A stretch of DNA of 64,000 bases from Pseudomonas sp. R37(2017) (GTDB taxonomy: Bacteria; Pseudomonadota; Gammaproteobacteria; Pseudomonadales; Pseudomonadaceae). A program made the position numbers and the translations under genes. Of this stretch, positions 17,415 through 27,482 are shown piece by piece. The stretch spans positions 62,001 to 126,000 of the forward strand of contig NZ_NEHO01000002.1 of NCBI RefSeq assembly GCF_002113375.1. Reading direction: 5' to 3'. How positions within the stretch are numbered: position 1 is the first letter of the stretch; each line of letters starts with the position of its first letter. The notes below the pieces were generated by a model, which searched no databases, was not told the DNA's origin, and saw nothing but the letters and a program-made list of their open reading frames with translations.

Positions 17415-18929
17415 ATGAAGCGCAAGAACATTCTTTTCATCATGGCCGATCAGATGGCCGCGCCAATGTTGCCGTTCTACGGCCCATCGCCCATCAAACT
17501 GCCCAATCTCAGTCGCCTCGCCGAACAGGGCGTGGTGTTCGACTCCGCCTACTGCAACAGCCCCCTGTGCGCGCCGTCGCGTTTCACCCTGGTCAGCGGC
17601 CAGTTGCCGAGCAAGATCGGCGCCTACGATAACGCCGCCGATTTCCCCGCCGACGTACCGACCTACGCCCACTACCTGCGCCGCCTCGGCTATCGGACCG
17701 CGCTATCGGGCAAGATGCATTTCTGCGGGCCGGACCAGTTGCATGGCTACGAAGAACGCCTGACCAGTGACATCTACCCGGCCGACTATGGCTGGGCGGT
17801 GAACTGGGATGAACCGGACGTGCGCCCGACCTGGTACCACAACATGTCGTCGGTGCTGCAAGCTGGACCGTGCGTGCGCACCAATCAGCTGGATTTCGAC
17901 GAAGAGGTGGTGTTCAAGGCCCAGCAGTACCTGTTCGATCACGTTCGCGAAGACGGCGATCAGCCGTTCTGCCTGACCGTTTCCATGACTCACCCCCACG
18001 ATCCGTACACCATCCCCAAGGCGTTCTGGAATCTGTACGACGACGCTGAGATCCCGCTGCCGGTGACCCCCGATCAGCACGATCTGGATCCGCACTCCCA
18101 GCGTTTGCTCAAGGTCTACGACCTTTGGGACAAGCCACTGCCTGTGGACAAGATCCGCGACGCCCGCCGTGCCTATTTCGGCGCCTGCAGCTATATCGAC
18201 AGCAACGTCGGCAAACTCCTGCAAACCCTCGAGGATACCGGGCTGATCGATGACACCATCATCGTGTTTTCCGGTGACCACGGCGACATGCTCGGCGAAC
18301 GCGGGCTCTGGTACAAAATGCACTGGTATGAAATGGCTGCACGGGTGCCGCTACTGATCAGCGCACCGGGGCAATTCGGTGCCGGCCGGGTCAGCGCCAG
18401 TGTTTCCACGGCGGACCTGTTGCCGACCTTCGTCGAACTGGCCGGCGGCTCGCTGGAACCGGGCTTGCCGCTGGACGGTCGTTCACTGCTCCCGCACCTG
18501 CAACGGCAGGGTGGTCACGACGAGGTGTTCGGCGAATACATGGCCGAAGGCACCGTCAGCCCGTTGATGATGATCCGCCGTGGCGCCTACAAATTTATCT
18601 ACAGTGAAGACGACCCTTGCCTGCTCTTCGATGTAGACAATGACCCTCGCGAACAGGAAGAACTCAGCCATTCGCCGCAACATCGTCAGCTGTTCGACGA
18701 TTTTCTCTCCGAAGCGCGGGCCAAATGGAACATTCCGGCGATTCACCAGCAGGTGCTCGCCAGCCAGCGGCGCCGGCGTTTCGTGGCCGAGGCGCTGACC
18801 CTTGGCAAGCTCAAGAGCTGGGATCACCAGCCGCTGGTGGACGCCAGTCAGCAATACATGCGCAACCACATCGACCTCGACGATCTGGAGCGCAAAGCAC
18901 GTTATCCACAACCCTGCCAAAACCAATAA
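17415..18929 (+). CDS. betC: Choline-sulfatase
   Basis: This 504-residue sulfatase hydrolyses choline-O-sulfate to choline and sulfate. Cys52 in LCAPSRFTL is the residue converted to formylglycine (CxPSR). The metal site is seen as IMADQ at 9-13 and FSGDHGDMLGERGLWYK in the second half. The C-terminal region is typical of BetC. I chose the ATG at 17415 (MKRKNILF) over one six codons upstream because family homology starts there. The next gene encodes a choline-type binding protein. Confidence 0.95.
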   Translation: MKRKNILFIMADQMAAPMLPFYGPSPIKLPNLSRLAEQGVVFDSAYCNSPLCAPSRFTLVSGQLPSKIGAYDNAADFPADVPTYAHYLRRLGYRTALSGKMHFCGPDQLHGYEERLTSDIYPADYGWAVNWDEPDVRPTWYHNMSSVLQAGPCVRTNQLDFDEEVVFKAQQYLFDHVREDGDQPFCLTVSMTHPHDPYTIPKAFWNLYDDAEIPLPVTPDQHDLDPHSQRLLKVYDLWDKPLPVDKIRDARRAYFGACSYIDSNVGKLLQTLEDTGLIDDTIIVFSGDHGDMLGERGLWYKMHWYEMAARVPLLISAPGQFGAGRVSASVSTADLLPTFVELAGGSLEPGLPLDGRSLLPHLQRQGGHDEVFGEYMAEGTVSPLMMIRRGAYKFIYSEDDPCLLFDVDNDPREQEELSHSPQHRQLFDDFLSEARAKWNIPAIHQQVLASQRRRRFVAEALTLGKLKSWDHQPLVDASQQYMRNHIDLDDLERKARYPQPCQNQ

Positions 18930-18963
18930 TGTTAAGGGGAAATCCATGCAAAGGTTATCCACA
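18902..18963 (+). promoter_or_regulatory. Pair of perfect DnaA boxes around the binding-protein start
   Basis: TTATCCACA occurs at 18902-18910, at the end of betC, and again at 18955-18963, within codons 4-6 of the next gene. Both are in the same orientation and lie either side of the ribosome-binding site. Confidence 0.75.
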
Positions 18964-19866
18964 GTACTGACGGTCGGGCTCCTGGCTCTGGGCAGTGCAT
19001 CGGCATTTGCCGATCAGAGTTGCGAAACGGTGAAGATGGCCGACCCGGGTTGGAGCGACATCGCCGCGACCAACGCCATCACCGGGTTTCTGCTGGACGG
19101 CATGGGCTACAAGGCCAAGGTCGACACCCTCGCGGTTCCGATTACCTTCGGTGGCCTCAAGGATGGCCAGGTCGATGTGTTCCTGGGTAACTGGATGCCG
19201 GCGCAACAAGGCTTCTACGACAAGTTCGTGGCCAATGGTGATGTCACGCAATTGGCGAAGAACCTCGAAGGCACCGAGTTCACCCTCGCGGTTCCGGACT
19301 ACGTGTGGGACGCGGGTGTGCATACCTTCGCCGACCTGAACAAGTACGCCGACAAGTTCGACCGCAAGATCTACGGCATTGGCTCCGGCGCACCGGCGAA
19401 CATCTCGCTGCAAGAGATCATCAAGAAAAACGATTTCGACATGGGCCAGTGGAAGCTGATCGAGTCCAGCGAGCAGGCGATGCTGGCGGAAGTATCCCGC
19501 GCAGTGAAAAAACAGAAATTCGTGACCTTCCTCGGCTGGACCCCGCACCCGATGAACGTGCAACTGAAAATGCACTACCTCAAGGGTGGCGAGAAATACT
19601 TCGGTGACACTGGCAGCGTTCACACCCTGACCCGAAAAGGTTATGCACAGGCCTGCCCGAACGTCGGCAAATTGCTGACCAACCTGAGTTTCACCCAGGA
19701 CATGGAAAACAGCATCATGGCCGAGGTGGTGAACAAGAAAGTCAGCAACACCGACGCGGCCAAGGCGTGGATCAAGGCCAACCCTGCAGTGCTGGACAAA
19801 TGGCTCGATGGCGTGAAGACCGTAGATGGCAAGGATGCCTTGCCGGCGGTCAAAGCCAAACTCTGA
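18946..19866 (+). CDS. Choline-type ABC transporter periplasmic binding protein
   Basis: This 306-residue protein has a signal peptide (cleavage likely after SAFA, residue 22) and an OpuAC-like binding fold. Aromatic and Asn residues such as MADPGWSDIAATNA and FLGNWMPAQ match choline/betaine binding proteins (ChoX/CbcX-like). The ATG at 18946 follows AAGGGGAAA. It is only 16 bp after betC, so the two are likely co-transcribed. No permease or ATPase gene is adjacent, so it must share a transporter encoded elsewhere. Confidence 0.88.
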   Translation: MQRLSTVLTVGLLALGSASAFADQSCETVKMADPGWSDIAATNAITGFLLDGMGYKAKVDTLAVPITFGGLKDGQVDVFLGNWMPAQQGFYDKFVANGDVTQLAKNLEGTEFTLAVPDYVWDAGVHTFADLNKYADKFDRKIYGIGSGAPANISLQEIIKKNDFDMGQWKLIESSEQAMLAEVSRAVKKQKFVTFLGWTPHPMNVQLKMHYLKGGEKYFGDTGSVHTLTRKGYAQACPNVGKLLTNLSFTQDMENSIMAEVVNKKVSNTDAAKAWIKANPAVLDKWLDGVKTVDGKDALPAVKAKL

Positions 19867-19872
19867 GCCAAT

Positions 19873-19961
19873 GTGGGAGCGAGCCTGCTCGCGAAGGGGC
19901 CATCAGATCCGACATTCATGCCGACTGAAACTCCGCATTCGCGAGCAGGCTCGCTCCCACA
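19873..19961. repeat. REP doublet (REPIN), GTGGGAG ends outward
   Basis: Two intact inverted REP copies flank about 40 bp between the binding-protein gene and the SulP gene. It may act as a transcript-stabilising or terminating structure after the binding-protein gene. Confidence 0.92.
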
Positions 19962-20022
19962 GAAGGACCGATCTGTGCACGGTCCTGCTACCCTTGCGCA
20001 AAAAACCCGACCGAGAGGACCC

Positions 20023-21591
20023 ATGGCCCTTCCCAGCCGCCATTCACTCTTCCCTTTCCTCACCTGGCTACCCCGGCAAACCCGCGCCAGCGTCGGGCGT
20101 GACCTGATCGTCGGCCTCAGCGGCGCGATTCTCGCGTTGCCGCAATCCATTGCCTACGCGCTGATTGCCGGTCTCCCACCGGAATACGGCCTCTACGCGG
20201 CAATCATCCCGGTGTTGATCGCCTGCCTCTGGGGTTCGTCGTGGCATTTGATCTGCGGGCCTACGGCGGCCATCTCGATTGTCCTGTACGCCAGCGTCAG
20301 TCCTCTGGCCGTTCCGGCTTCGCAGGACTACGTCATGTTGATCCTGTTGCTGACGTTTCTTGCGGGCATCTTTCAGTGGCTGCTGGGTTTGCTGCGGTTC
20401 GGCGCACTGGTGAATTTCGTCTCGCACTCGGTGGTGCTCGGCTTCACCCTGGGCGCCGCCGTAGTGATTGCCATCGGTCAACTGCCTAACCTGCTGGGGC
20501 TGGATTTGCCCAGCCAGGCCACCGCTCTGGATAGTTTCATCACGTTGTTGCGCCATTTCGGCGAAATGGACAAACCTTCGCTGGCGCTGGGGCTGGCGAC
20601 GGTGGTGGTGGGCGTGATCCTCAAACTGTGGCTGCCACGCTGGCCGACGCTGTTGATCACTCTGGTGCTGGCTGCATTATGGGTCTGGCTTTGGCCATCA
20701 ATGTTCGGCCACGTGCATCTGGTCAGCGCCTTCACTGGCAAACTGCCGCCTTTCAGTCCGTTGCCGCTGGATCTCGATCTGATCCTGCGCCTGCTGCCCA
20801 GTGCGGTGGCGGTCGGAATGCTCGGGCTGGTCACCAGCCTGTCGATCGCCCGCTCGATCTCGGCACGTTCGCAGCAATTGCTCGACGCCAACCAGGAAGT
20901 TCGCGCCCAGGGCCTGTCGAACATCGTCGGAGCGTTTTTTTCCGGATCGCTGTCGGCTGGCTCTTTCACTCGCTCAGGCCTGAGCTATGAAGCGGGGGCC
21001 TGTTCGCCACTGGCCGGGATTTTTTCGGCATTGTGGGTGGCACTGTTTGCGATCTTCGGCGCGAGCCTGATCGCGCACATCCCGATCCCGGCGATGGCCG
21101 GGAGTATTCTGCTGATCGCCTGGGGACTGGTGGACCATCGCGGTATTCGCGCGCTGTTGCGGGTCAGCCGCGCCGAATTTGCAGTCATGGCCCTGACCTG
21201 CGTCGCCACGCTGCTGCTGGAATTGCAGACGGCGATCTACGCCGGCGTGCTGGCCTCGCTGTTTTTCTACCTCAAACGCACATCGCAACCACGGGTGCAG
21301 CATGTGCGAGATGGCGAGGAAGACATACTGCGAGTGGGCGGTTCGATCTTTTTCGGCGCCAGCCATTACCTGCAAGTACGCCTGCAACGCATGCAGGGCA
21401 TGCGGGTAGTGATCGAGGCGCAGCAGATCAACTTCATCGACTATTCCGGGGTGGAAATGCTGCATCAGGAAGCGCGGCGCCTGCTGCGTCAGGATCGCAG
21501 CCTGACCTTGCGCCGGGCCCGGCCGCAGGTGGTGGAAGAGCTGAGGAAGCTGGAAGGGGCGGAGAAATGCCCGATCCGGTTTGAAGACTGA
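20023..21591 (+). CDS. SulP family inorganic anion transporter with STAS domain
   Basis: This 522-residue protein has a SulP transmembrane domain (PQSIAYALIAGLPPEYGLYAA near residue 40 is the family signature; about 12-14 helices) and a C-terminal STAS domain (about 425-520). SulP proteins carry sulfate, bicarbonate or other anions. Its place after betC suggests sulfate, but a REP doublet separates the transcripts. The ATG at 20023 is supported by GAGAGGA; the open frame further upstream only reads through the REP element. Confidence 0.9.
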   Translation: MALPSRHSLFPFLTWLPRQTRASVGRDLIVGLSGAILALPQSIAYALIAGLPPEYGLYAAIIPVLIACLWGSSWHLICGPTAAISIVLYASVSPLAVPASQDYVMLILLLTFLAGIFQWLLGLLRFGALVNFVSHSVVLGFTLGAAVVIAIGQLPNLLGLDLPSQATALDSFITLLRHFGEMDKPSLALGLATVVVGVILKLWLPRWPTLLITLVLAALWVWLWPSMFGHVHLVSAFTGKLPPFSPLPLDLDLILRLLPSAVAVGMLGLVTSLSIARSISARSQQLLDANQEVRAQGLSNIVGAFFSGSLSAGSFTRSGLSYEAGACSPLAGIFSALWVALFAIFGASLIAHIPIPAMAGSILLIAWGLVDHRGIRALLRVSRAEFAVMALTCVATLLLELQTAIYAGVLASLFFYLKRTSQPRVQHVRDGEEDILRVGGSIFFGASHYLQVRLQRMQGMRVVIEAQQINFIDYSGVEMLHQEARRLLRQDRSLTLRRARPQVVEELRKLEGAEKCPIRFED

Positions 21592-21599
21592 TCCGGCTT

Positions 21600-21660
21600 C
21601 ACTCCCACATTTGATCTGTGTCGTTCACAAGTGCAATGTGGGAGCGGGCTTGCTCCGGGC
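21600..21660. repeat. Degenerate REP-type inverted repeat
   Basis: ACTCCCACAT near 21601 and ATGTGGGAG near 21637, with a diverged GGGCTTGCTCC extension, lie between the convergent SulP and aroE genes. It is a worn REP element and the only structure in that gap. Confidence 0.65.
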
Positions 21661-21678
21661 GGCGTTCCGACGAAGCTT

Positions 21679-22500
21679 TTAAAGGGCCAGTTGCCGACGC
21701 AACTCCGCCAGCACCGGCGCCGTATCCGGGCGCACACCGCGCCACAGGAAAAACGCTTCCGCGGCTTGCTCGGCCAACATCCCCAGGCCATCCATCGCCA
21801 CCGCGGCCCCATGTTCGCTGGCCCAGCGGCAGAAAGAGGTCGGTTCCTTGCCGTACATCATGTCGTAGCAGACCGTCTTGCCCGGTTCGATGAGGCTGGC
21901 GGCGATCGGCGGCACATCGCCGGTCAGGCTCGCAGAGGTCGCGTTGATGATCAGGTCCACCGACTCCTGCAACCAATCGTAGCCACTGGCCGAGACCGGC
22001 CCCAGATCGCAGAACAGTTCGGCCAGCAGCTCGGCCTTGTCCACCGTGCGGTTGGCGATGATCACCGATGCCGGTTGCTCGGCCAGCAACGGCTCCAGGG
22101 CACCGCGCACCGCACCGCCAGCACCGAGCAGCAGGATGCGTTTGCCCTTGAGGCTGAATCCGGCGTTGACCGTCAGGTCACGCACCAACCCGGCACCGTC
22201 GGTGTTGTCGCCCAGCAAACTGCCATCAGCCAGTTTGCTCAAGGTATTGACCGCGCCGGCGCGCTGCGCCCGTGCCGTCAGGCTGTTCGCCAATCGATAG
22301 GCCTCTTCCTTGAACGGCACCGTCACATTGGCGCCGCGCCCTTCGAGGAAAAACGTCCGGGCACAAGTGGAAAAGTCGTCGAGTGGCGCCAGCAGCGTGT
22401 TGTAGTCCAGCCGTTGCGCAGTCTGCTCGGCGAACAGGCGATGGATCAGCGGTGACTTGCTGTGACCAATCGGATTACCGAATACAACATAACGGTCCAT
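21679..22500 (-). CDS. aroE: Shikimate dehydrogenase
   Basis: This 273-residue enzyme reduces 3-dehydroshikimate to shikimate with NADPH. Visible motifs are [14 protein letters not shown] (substrate site), [10 protein letters not shown] (catalytic Lys about 65) and the nucleotide-binding GAGGAVRG (about 127). The ATG at 22500 is preferred because GAGGAACC sits just upstream and it leaves a 13-bp gap after hemF; an ATG at 22521 would overlap hemF. It forms an operon with hemF. Confidence 0.96.
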   Translation of the reverse strand: MDRYVVFGNPIGHSKSPLIHRLFAEQTAQRLDYNTLLAPLDDFSTCARTFFLEGRGANVTVPFKEEAYRLANSLTARAQRAGAVNTLSKLADGSLLGDNTDGAGLVRDLTVNAGFSLKGKRILLLGAGGAVRGALEPLLAEQPASVIIANRTVDKAELLAELFCDLGPVSASGYDWLQESVDLIINATSASLTGDVPPIAASLIEPGKTVCYDMMYGKEPTSFCRWASEHGAAVAMDGLGMLAEQAAEAFFLWRGVRPDTAPVLAELRRQLAL

Positions 22501-22513
22501 CGGGGTTCCTCGT

Positions 22514-23452
<939 letters not shown>

Positions 23453-23594
23453 CTACGCGGCGCTCCATGGGAGCGGGGGGGCCAGCGCAAATGGGTCCGT
23501 AGCATACCATCGCAAGTCACCCCGTCGCAGTTGACGAAGATCAAGCTTAGGAGTCCGATAGGGAGCTTGGTAAAACGACCTATGGAGAGTTCCG

Positions 23595-24572
23595 ATGGCA
23601 AAGCGTATCCAGTTCCGCGCCCATGGCGGCCCCGAAGTGCTCGAGTATGTGGATTACCAGCCCGCCGAGCCCGGCCCGAAGGAAGTACGCGTGACCAACA
23701 AGGCCATCGGCCTGAACTTTATCGACACTTACTACCGCAGTGGTCTGTATCCGCCGCCATCCCTGCCATCGGGTGTCGGCTCGGAAGGTGCGGGCGTGGT
23801 CGAGGCGGTAGGCAGCGACGTGACCCGCTTCAAGATCGGCGATCGCGTGGCCTATGGCAGCGGCCCTCTGGGCGCCTACAGCGATGTTCACGTGTTGCCC
23901 GAGGCCAATCTGGTGAAACTGCCGGACGCCATCAGTTTCGAACAGGCCGCCGGGGTGATGCTCAAGGGCCTGACCGTGCAGTACTTGCTGCGTCAGACTT
24001 ATGAACTCAAGGGTGGCGAAACCATTCTGTTCCACGCCGCAGCCGGCGGTGTCGGTTCCCTGGCCTGCCAATGGGCCAGGGCCTTGGGCGTGAAGCTGAT
24101 CGGAACGGTCAGCTCGGCAGAGAAAGCCGCACTGGCCAAGGCCAACGGTGCCTGGGCGACCATCGACTACAGCCATGAAAACGTCGCTCAGCGCGTACTG
24201 GAATTGACCGACGGCAAAAAAGTCCCGGTGGTGTACGACGGCGTTGGCAAGGACACCTGGCTGACCTCACTCGACAGCGTCGCGCCCCGTGGGCTGGTGG
24301 TGAGTTTCGGCAATGCGTCCGGCGCGGTCGACGGCGTAAACCTGGGGATCCTGGCCGGGAAAGGCTCGCTCTACGTGACCCGGCCAACCCTGGGCACTTA
24401 TGCGAACAACGCCGAGAACCTGCAACGCATGGCCGACGAGTTGTTCGAGATGATCATCGGCGGCAAGTTGACGGTGGAGATCAGCCAGCGCTATCCACTG
24501 GCTGACGCGGCGAAGGCGCAGACCGAGTTGTCGGCGCGGCGTACGACCGGTTCGGTAGTGTTATTGCCCTGA
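23595..24572 (+). CDS. qor: NADPH:quinone reductase (zeta-crystallin family)
   Basis: This 325-residue MDR-family protein has a GroES-like N-terminal domain with no structural or catalytic zinc cysteines and a Rossmann domain with the AAAGGVGSLACQWA motif (about 150-163) binding NADPH. Qor reduces quinones by one electron. A GGAGAG precedes the ATG. It is divergent from hemF, with 166 bp between them that must hold both promoters. Confidence 0.94.
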   Translation: MAKRIQFRAHGGPEVLEYVDYQPAEPGPKEVRVTNKAIGLNFIDTYYRSGLYPPPSLPSGVGSEGAGVVEAVGSDVTRFKIGDRVAYGSGPLGAYSDVHVLPEANLVKLPDAISFEQAAGVMLKGLTVQYLLRQTYELKGGETILFHAAAGGVGSLACQWARALGVKLIGTVSSAEKAALAKANGAWATIDYSHENVAQRVLELTDGKKVPVVYDGVGKDTWLTSLDSVAPRGLVVSFGNASGAVDGVNLGILAGKGSLYVTRPTLGTYANNAENLQRMADELFEMIIGGKLTVEISQRYPLADAAKAQTELSARRTTGSVVLLP

Positions 24573-24578
24573 CTGGCG

Positions 24579-24657
24579 CCATCGCGAGCAGGCTCGCTCC
24601 CACATTGGTTCTGTGTCGAACACAAATCCCCTGTGGGAGCGAGCCTGCTCGCGATGG
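24579..24657. repeat. REP doublet in the opposite arrangement (GTGGGAG ends inward)
   Basis: TCGCGAGCAGGCTCGCTCCCAC is followed after about 30 bp by GTGGGAGCGAGCCTGCTCGCGA. The two REPs are inverted, but with their GTGGGAG ends facing each other, the reverse of the doublets at 12920 and 19873. It separates convergent qor and tsaC. Confidence 0.9.
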
Positions 24658-24670
24658 GCACACCTCGGTA

Positions 24671-25228
24671 TCAGTCCGGGCGCACCACCCTGCCGGTCGC
24701 CAGATCGCGAATCACGCTCGGGTTCTTGCGTCCGCCCAACATCCCGCCGAGTACCAGATCGACCTGCCCACGGAAATATTGCTCGACGCGAATCCGCGTA
24801 CGTGCCGCCGGGCGCCCCTGCGGGTTGGCCGACGTCGATACCAGCGGCCCGGCCAGAGCGCACAAGTCCCGCACCTGCGGGTGATCACTGACCCGCAGCG
24901 CCACGGTTTCGTGCACCCCGGTAATCCACTCCGGCAGCAGGTTCTGGTGCGGCACCAGCCAGGTGTTGGGCCCCGGCCAGGTGCTGGCCATGCGGTCCAT
25001 CCACAATTCGGGGAAGTCTTCGAAGAGGAAATCGAACTGACGGATGTTGTCGGCGACCAGGATCAGCCCTTTATCCACAGACCGGCCCTTGATCAGCAGC
25101 AGACGCTCCACCGCTTCCTCGTCCCACGGATCGCAACCCAGACCCCAGACTGCTTCGGTTGGGTAGGCAATCACCGCCCCGGCGCGAATTGCTTGCGCGG
25201 CTTGTTGCACACGCCAACTGTTGACCAT
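24671..25228 (-). CDS. tsaC: L-threonylcarbamoyladenylate synthase
   Basis: This 185-residue YrdC-family enzyme makes threonylcarbamoyl-AMP from threonine, bicarbonate and ATP for the t6A37 modification of tRNA. The family features are a positively lined cavity with [13 protein letters not shown] (about 53-65) and the [13 protein letters not shown] block (about 139-151). It is shorter than Sua5 and lacks its C-terminal domain. It lies downstream of dprA on the same strand, 54 bp away. A DnaA box lies within it at 25071. Confidence 0.95.
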   Translation of the reverse strand: MVNSWRVQQAAQAIRAGAVIAYPTEAVWGLGCDPWDEEAVERLLLIKGRSVDKGLILVADNIRQFDFLFEDFPELWMDRMASTWPGPNTWLVPHQNLLPEWITGVHETVALRVSDHPQVRDLCALAGPLVSTSANPQGRPAARTRIRVEQYFRGQVDLVLGGMLGGRKNPSVIRDLATGRVVRPD

Positions 25229-25282
25229 GAAAAACTCTCCAGAATAAGGCTCTGTGCAGTTTACCGATCTTGTTCATAAAAC

Positions 25283-26389
25283 CTAGCTCACCCGTGCAAA
25301 CCAGCGCCCGCTTTCGCAAACGGCACAGCCGTCCATTTCCAGCTCCGTCAACGCCGCCAGCACTTTCGGCAAGGCCCAGCCGCTTGCGTTGGCCAGCGCT
25401 TCACTGGTCAGAGGCGCGGCATGCAGTAACTTCAACAGGGGGTGAGTCGTTTCAGGGGTAGAGGATTCTGTGGATAACGGCAGTCGTTGCCAGCCACGCA
25501 AGGCTTCGAGGATATGCTCGATGGTCTCCACCAATACCGCACCGTCACGGATCAATTGATGGCAGCCGCGGGCGCCGGGATGATGGATCGACCCAGGCAT
25601 CGCAAATACCTCGCGCCCCTGTTCCGCCGCCAGCCTCGCGGTGATCAGTGAGCCGCTGGCGACACTGGCTTCGACCACCAGCACCCCGAGCGACAAACCG
25701 CTGATGATCCGGTTGCGTCGAGGGAAGTTGCTGGCGGTTGGGCCTGCATCCAAGGGGAACTCCGATAGCACCGCGCTGCCCGAGGCAATCATCGCGTCCG
25801 CCAGGCGTCGATTGCGCTGTGGATAAAACTTCTCGAGCCCCGTGCCAAGTACACCGACCGTTTGCCCTCCAACGTCCAGGGCGGCCTGATGTGCAGCAGT
25901 GTCGATACCCAGGGCCAGGCCACTGGTGATGACAAAACCGGCGCCGGCCAGGCTGCGGGAAAACGCGGCGGCGGTGTCCATGCCCGGGCGCGATGCGCGA
26001 CGACTGCCAACCATCGCCAACTGCGGCTTTTCCAGAATGCCCGGATTGCCGGCAACAAATAACAGAGGCGGTGCATCGCTGATTTGCGCCAGCAGCGCCG
26101 GGTAGTCTGGCTGGTCCCACATCAGTAAATGCTGGGCCGGACGCTCTAGCCAAGCCAATGCGTGGGCGGCACCATCACGGATTTCAGTGCTGCGCCTGGC
26201 TTCCGTACAGGCCAGAGGCAACCCCAGTGAACGCCAGGCACTCGCCGGTGCGCTGATCGCCCTGGATGCCGAGCCAAAGGCTTCAAGCAGCTTCTTGAAC
26301 CGTGCCGGGCCGAGCTCAGGCAGGCGATGCAAACGCAAACGGGCTTCCAGTTCCGCAGGGGAAACCGGTGTGGCGACAGACAGTGGCAT
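25283..26389 (-). CDS. dprA: DNA-processing protein DprA/Smf
   Basis: This 368-residue protein has an N-terminal helical/SAM-like region, the DprA Rossmann core with GSRRASRPG (about 128-136) and FPRRNRIISGLSLGVLVVEA (about 217-236), and a C-terminal winged helix (about 305-365). DprA binds single-stranded DNA and loads RecA in transformation. Its role outside competence is unclear. Perfect DnaA boxes lie within the gene at 25469 and 25818. Confidence 0.95.
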   Translation of the reverse strand: MPLSVATPVSPAELEARLRLHRLPELGPARFKKLLEAFGSASRAISAPASAWRSLGLPLACTEARRSTEIRDGAAHALAWLERPAQHLLMWDQPDYPALLAQISDAPPLLFVAGNPGILEKPQLAMVGSRRASRPGMDTAAAFSRSLAGAGFVITSGLALGIDTAAHQAALDVGGQTVGVLGTGLEKFYPQRNRRLADAMIASGSAVLSEFPLDAGPTASNFPRRNRIISGLSLGVLVVEASVASGSLITARLAAEQGREVFAMPGSIHHPGARGCHQLIRDGAVLVETIEHILEALRGWQRLPLSTESSTPETTHPLLKLLHAAPLTSEALANASGWALPKVLAALTELEMDGCAVCESGRWFARVS

Positions 26390-26470
26390 GGATCATCCTT
26401 GATCGTTATGAGTACCCGTACAAACGGGAACAAGCTGTGGATAACTCTGTTGGTAACTTGTGAAGCAAAC

Positions 26471-27295
26471 TTACGGATTGCGCACCTTGTCCATGACCGA
26501 CAGCGAGCGCGAAGCGCTGAGCACCAGCCCATAACTGAGCTTGTCGTAGGTACGGAAAACCATCAGCAGACCGGCGCGCTCATCGGGAATTATCAACGGC
26601 TGGCCAGTGATCCGGTCGCGCACGGTTTCGCCGGTTTTCATCACCGCAAGCAGATTGCCTTCGGCCAGGCCGTCGCGCTGTCCCTTGTTCAGCGTCACCA
26701 CGTCCAGTTCGCCGATCTGCGTGACCCCACGCGGCACATCGATGATCAAACCGTTGATTTCGTGGTTCGGTGCGCTGGGTGTGAAGGTCGAGTTGATCGA
26801 GCGCTCTTCGCCGCTGAACAAGCGGTCGCCAAGACGGACCTCCTGGGTCGTACGTTGCAGCTCCAGTGTGGAGACGTCACCTTCGATGGCCACGACCTCG
26901 CCACCGCCGATGTCGTCGGCGTTGACCCCCAGGACTTCCTTGCTCTGCGGATCGGTGTAGACCTTGCCTTGGCGGAAAATGCCGTACACCGGTTGCGCCG
27001 GATCGAAATGGCCGCGGGCAAAGACACGGTCACCCGCGCCGCTGAGTACGCGTTCGGCATCGCCGGCGACGATGTAGGGCGCCTTGTCGAAATCGTCGGT
27101 CCTGTCGAGGATGCGGTTGCTCAGCAGAAAGCTGTTGATCGATTTCAGCGCGATGCCGGGGATAGCCTCGGTCACCGGGCTGCTGCGCACCTGGGGCGAC
27201 AGCTTTATGGTGGGAGTATCTTCCCGAAGTTGCACTTGCCCGTACGCCAGACTGGCCGAGACCAGAAGCGGCAGGGCGAGTAGTGATTTCCTCAT
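26471..27295 (-). CDS. LysM-family cell-envelope protein that appears to lack its LysM domain
   Basis: This 274-residue protein has a clean signal peptide (cleavage after AYG, residue 19). The remainder (VTEAIPGIALKSINSFLL, GDRVFARGHF, DERAGLLMVFRTYDKLSYGLVL) matches the pseudomonad LysM protein encoded between dprA and def. In homologues as I recall them (about 341 residues), a LysM module follows QVQLRE. Here QVQLRE joins DTP and then TIKLSP directly, so about 67 residues seem to be missing in frame. The rest is intact, and the gene looks expressed and functional apart from peptidoglycan binding. Confidence 0.8.
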   Translation of the reverse strand: MRKSLLALPLLVSASLAYGQVQLREDTPTIKLSPQVRSSPVTEAIPGIALKSINSFLLSNRILDRTDDFDKAPYIVAGDAERVLSGAGDRVFARGHFDPAQPVYGIFRQGKVYTDPQSKEVLGVNADDIGGGEVVAIEGDVSTLELQRTTQEVRLGDRLFSGEERSINSTFTPSAPNHEINGLIIDVPRGVTQIGELDVVTLNKGQRDGLAEGNLLAVMKTGETVRDRITGQPLIIPDERAGLLMVFRTYDKLSYGLVLSASRSLSVMDKVRNP

Positions 27296-27482
27296 GCGGT
27301 GAATCCCTTTATTATGTGCGTTCGCGTGAAACGCCAGAGCCCTCGGTGGCTCGCTCCCGGCTTGCTTGTCAAAACTTGCTTGTCAACAGATGGGAGCTAC
27401 GTTTTACAACGGTAGCCTGCATTTCTTCGGAGCCGCCAGGCCATCGACCCGACCTTACTCCACACGTGCACTGATCAAGCTT
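27296..27482. promoter_or_regulatory. Divergent promoter region between the LysM-family gene and def
   Basis: This 187-bp gap separates divergent genes and must contain both promoters. A short AT-rich TTTATTATG lies near 27308. The AAGCTT directly before the def ATG is only a weak ribosome-binding site. Confidence 0.4.
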
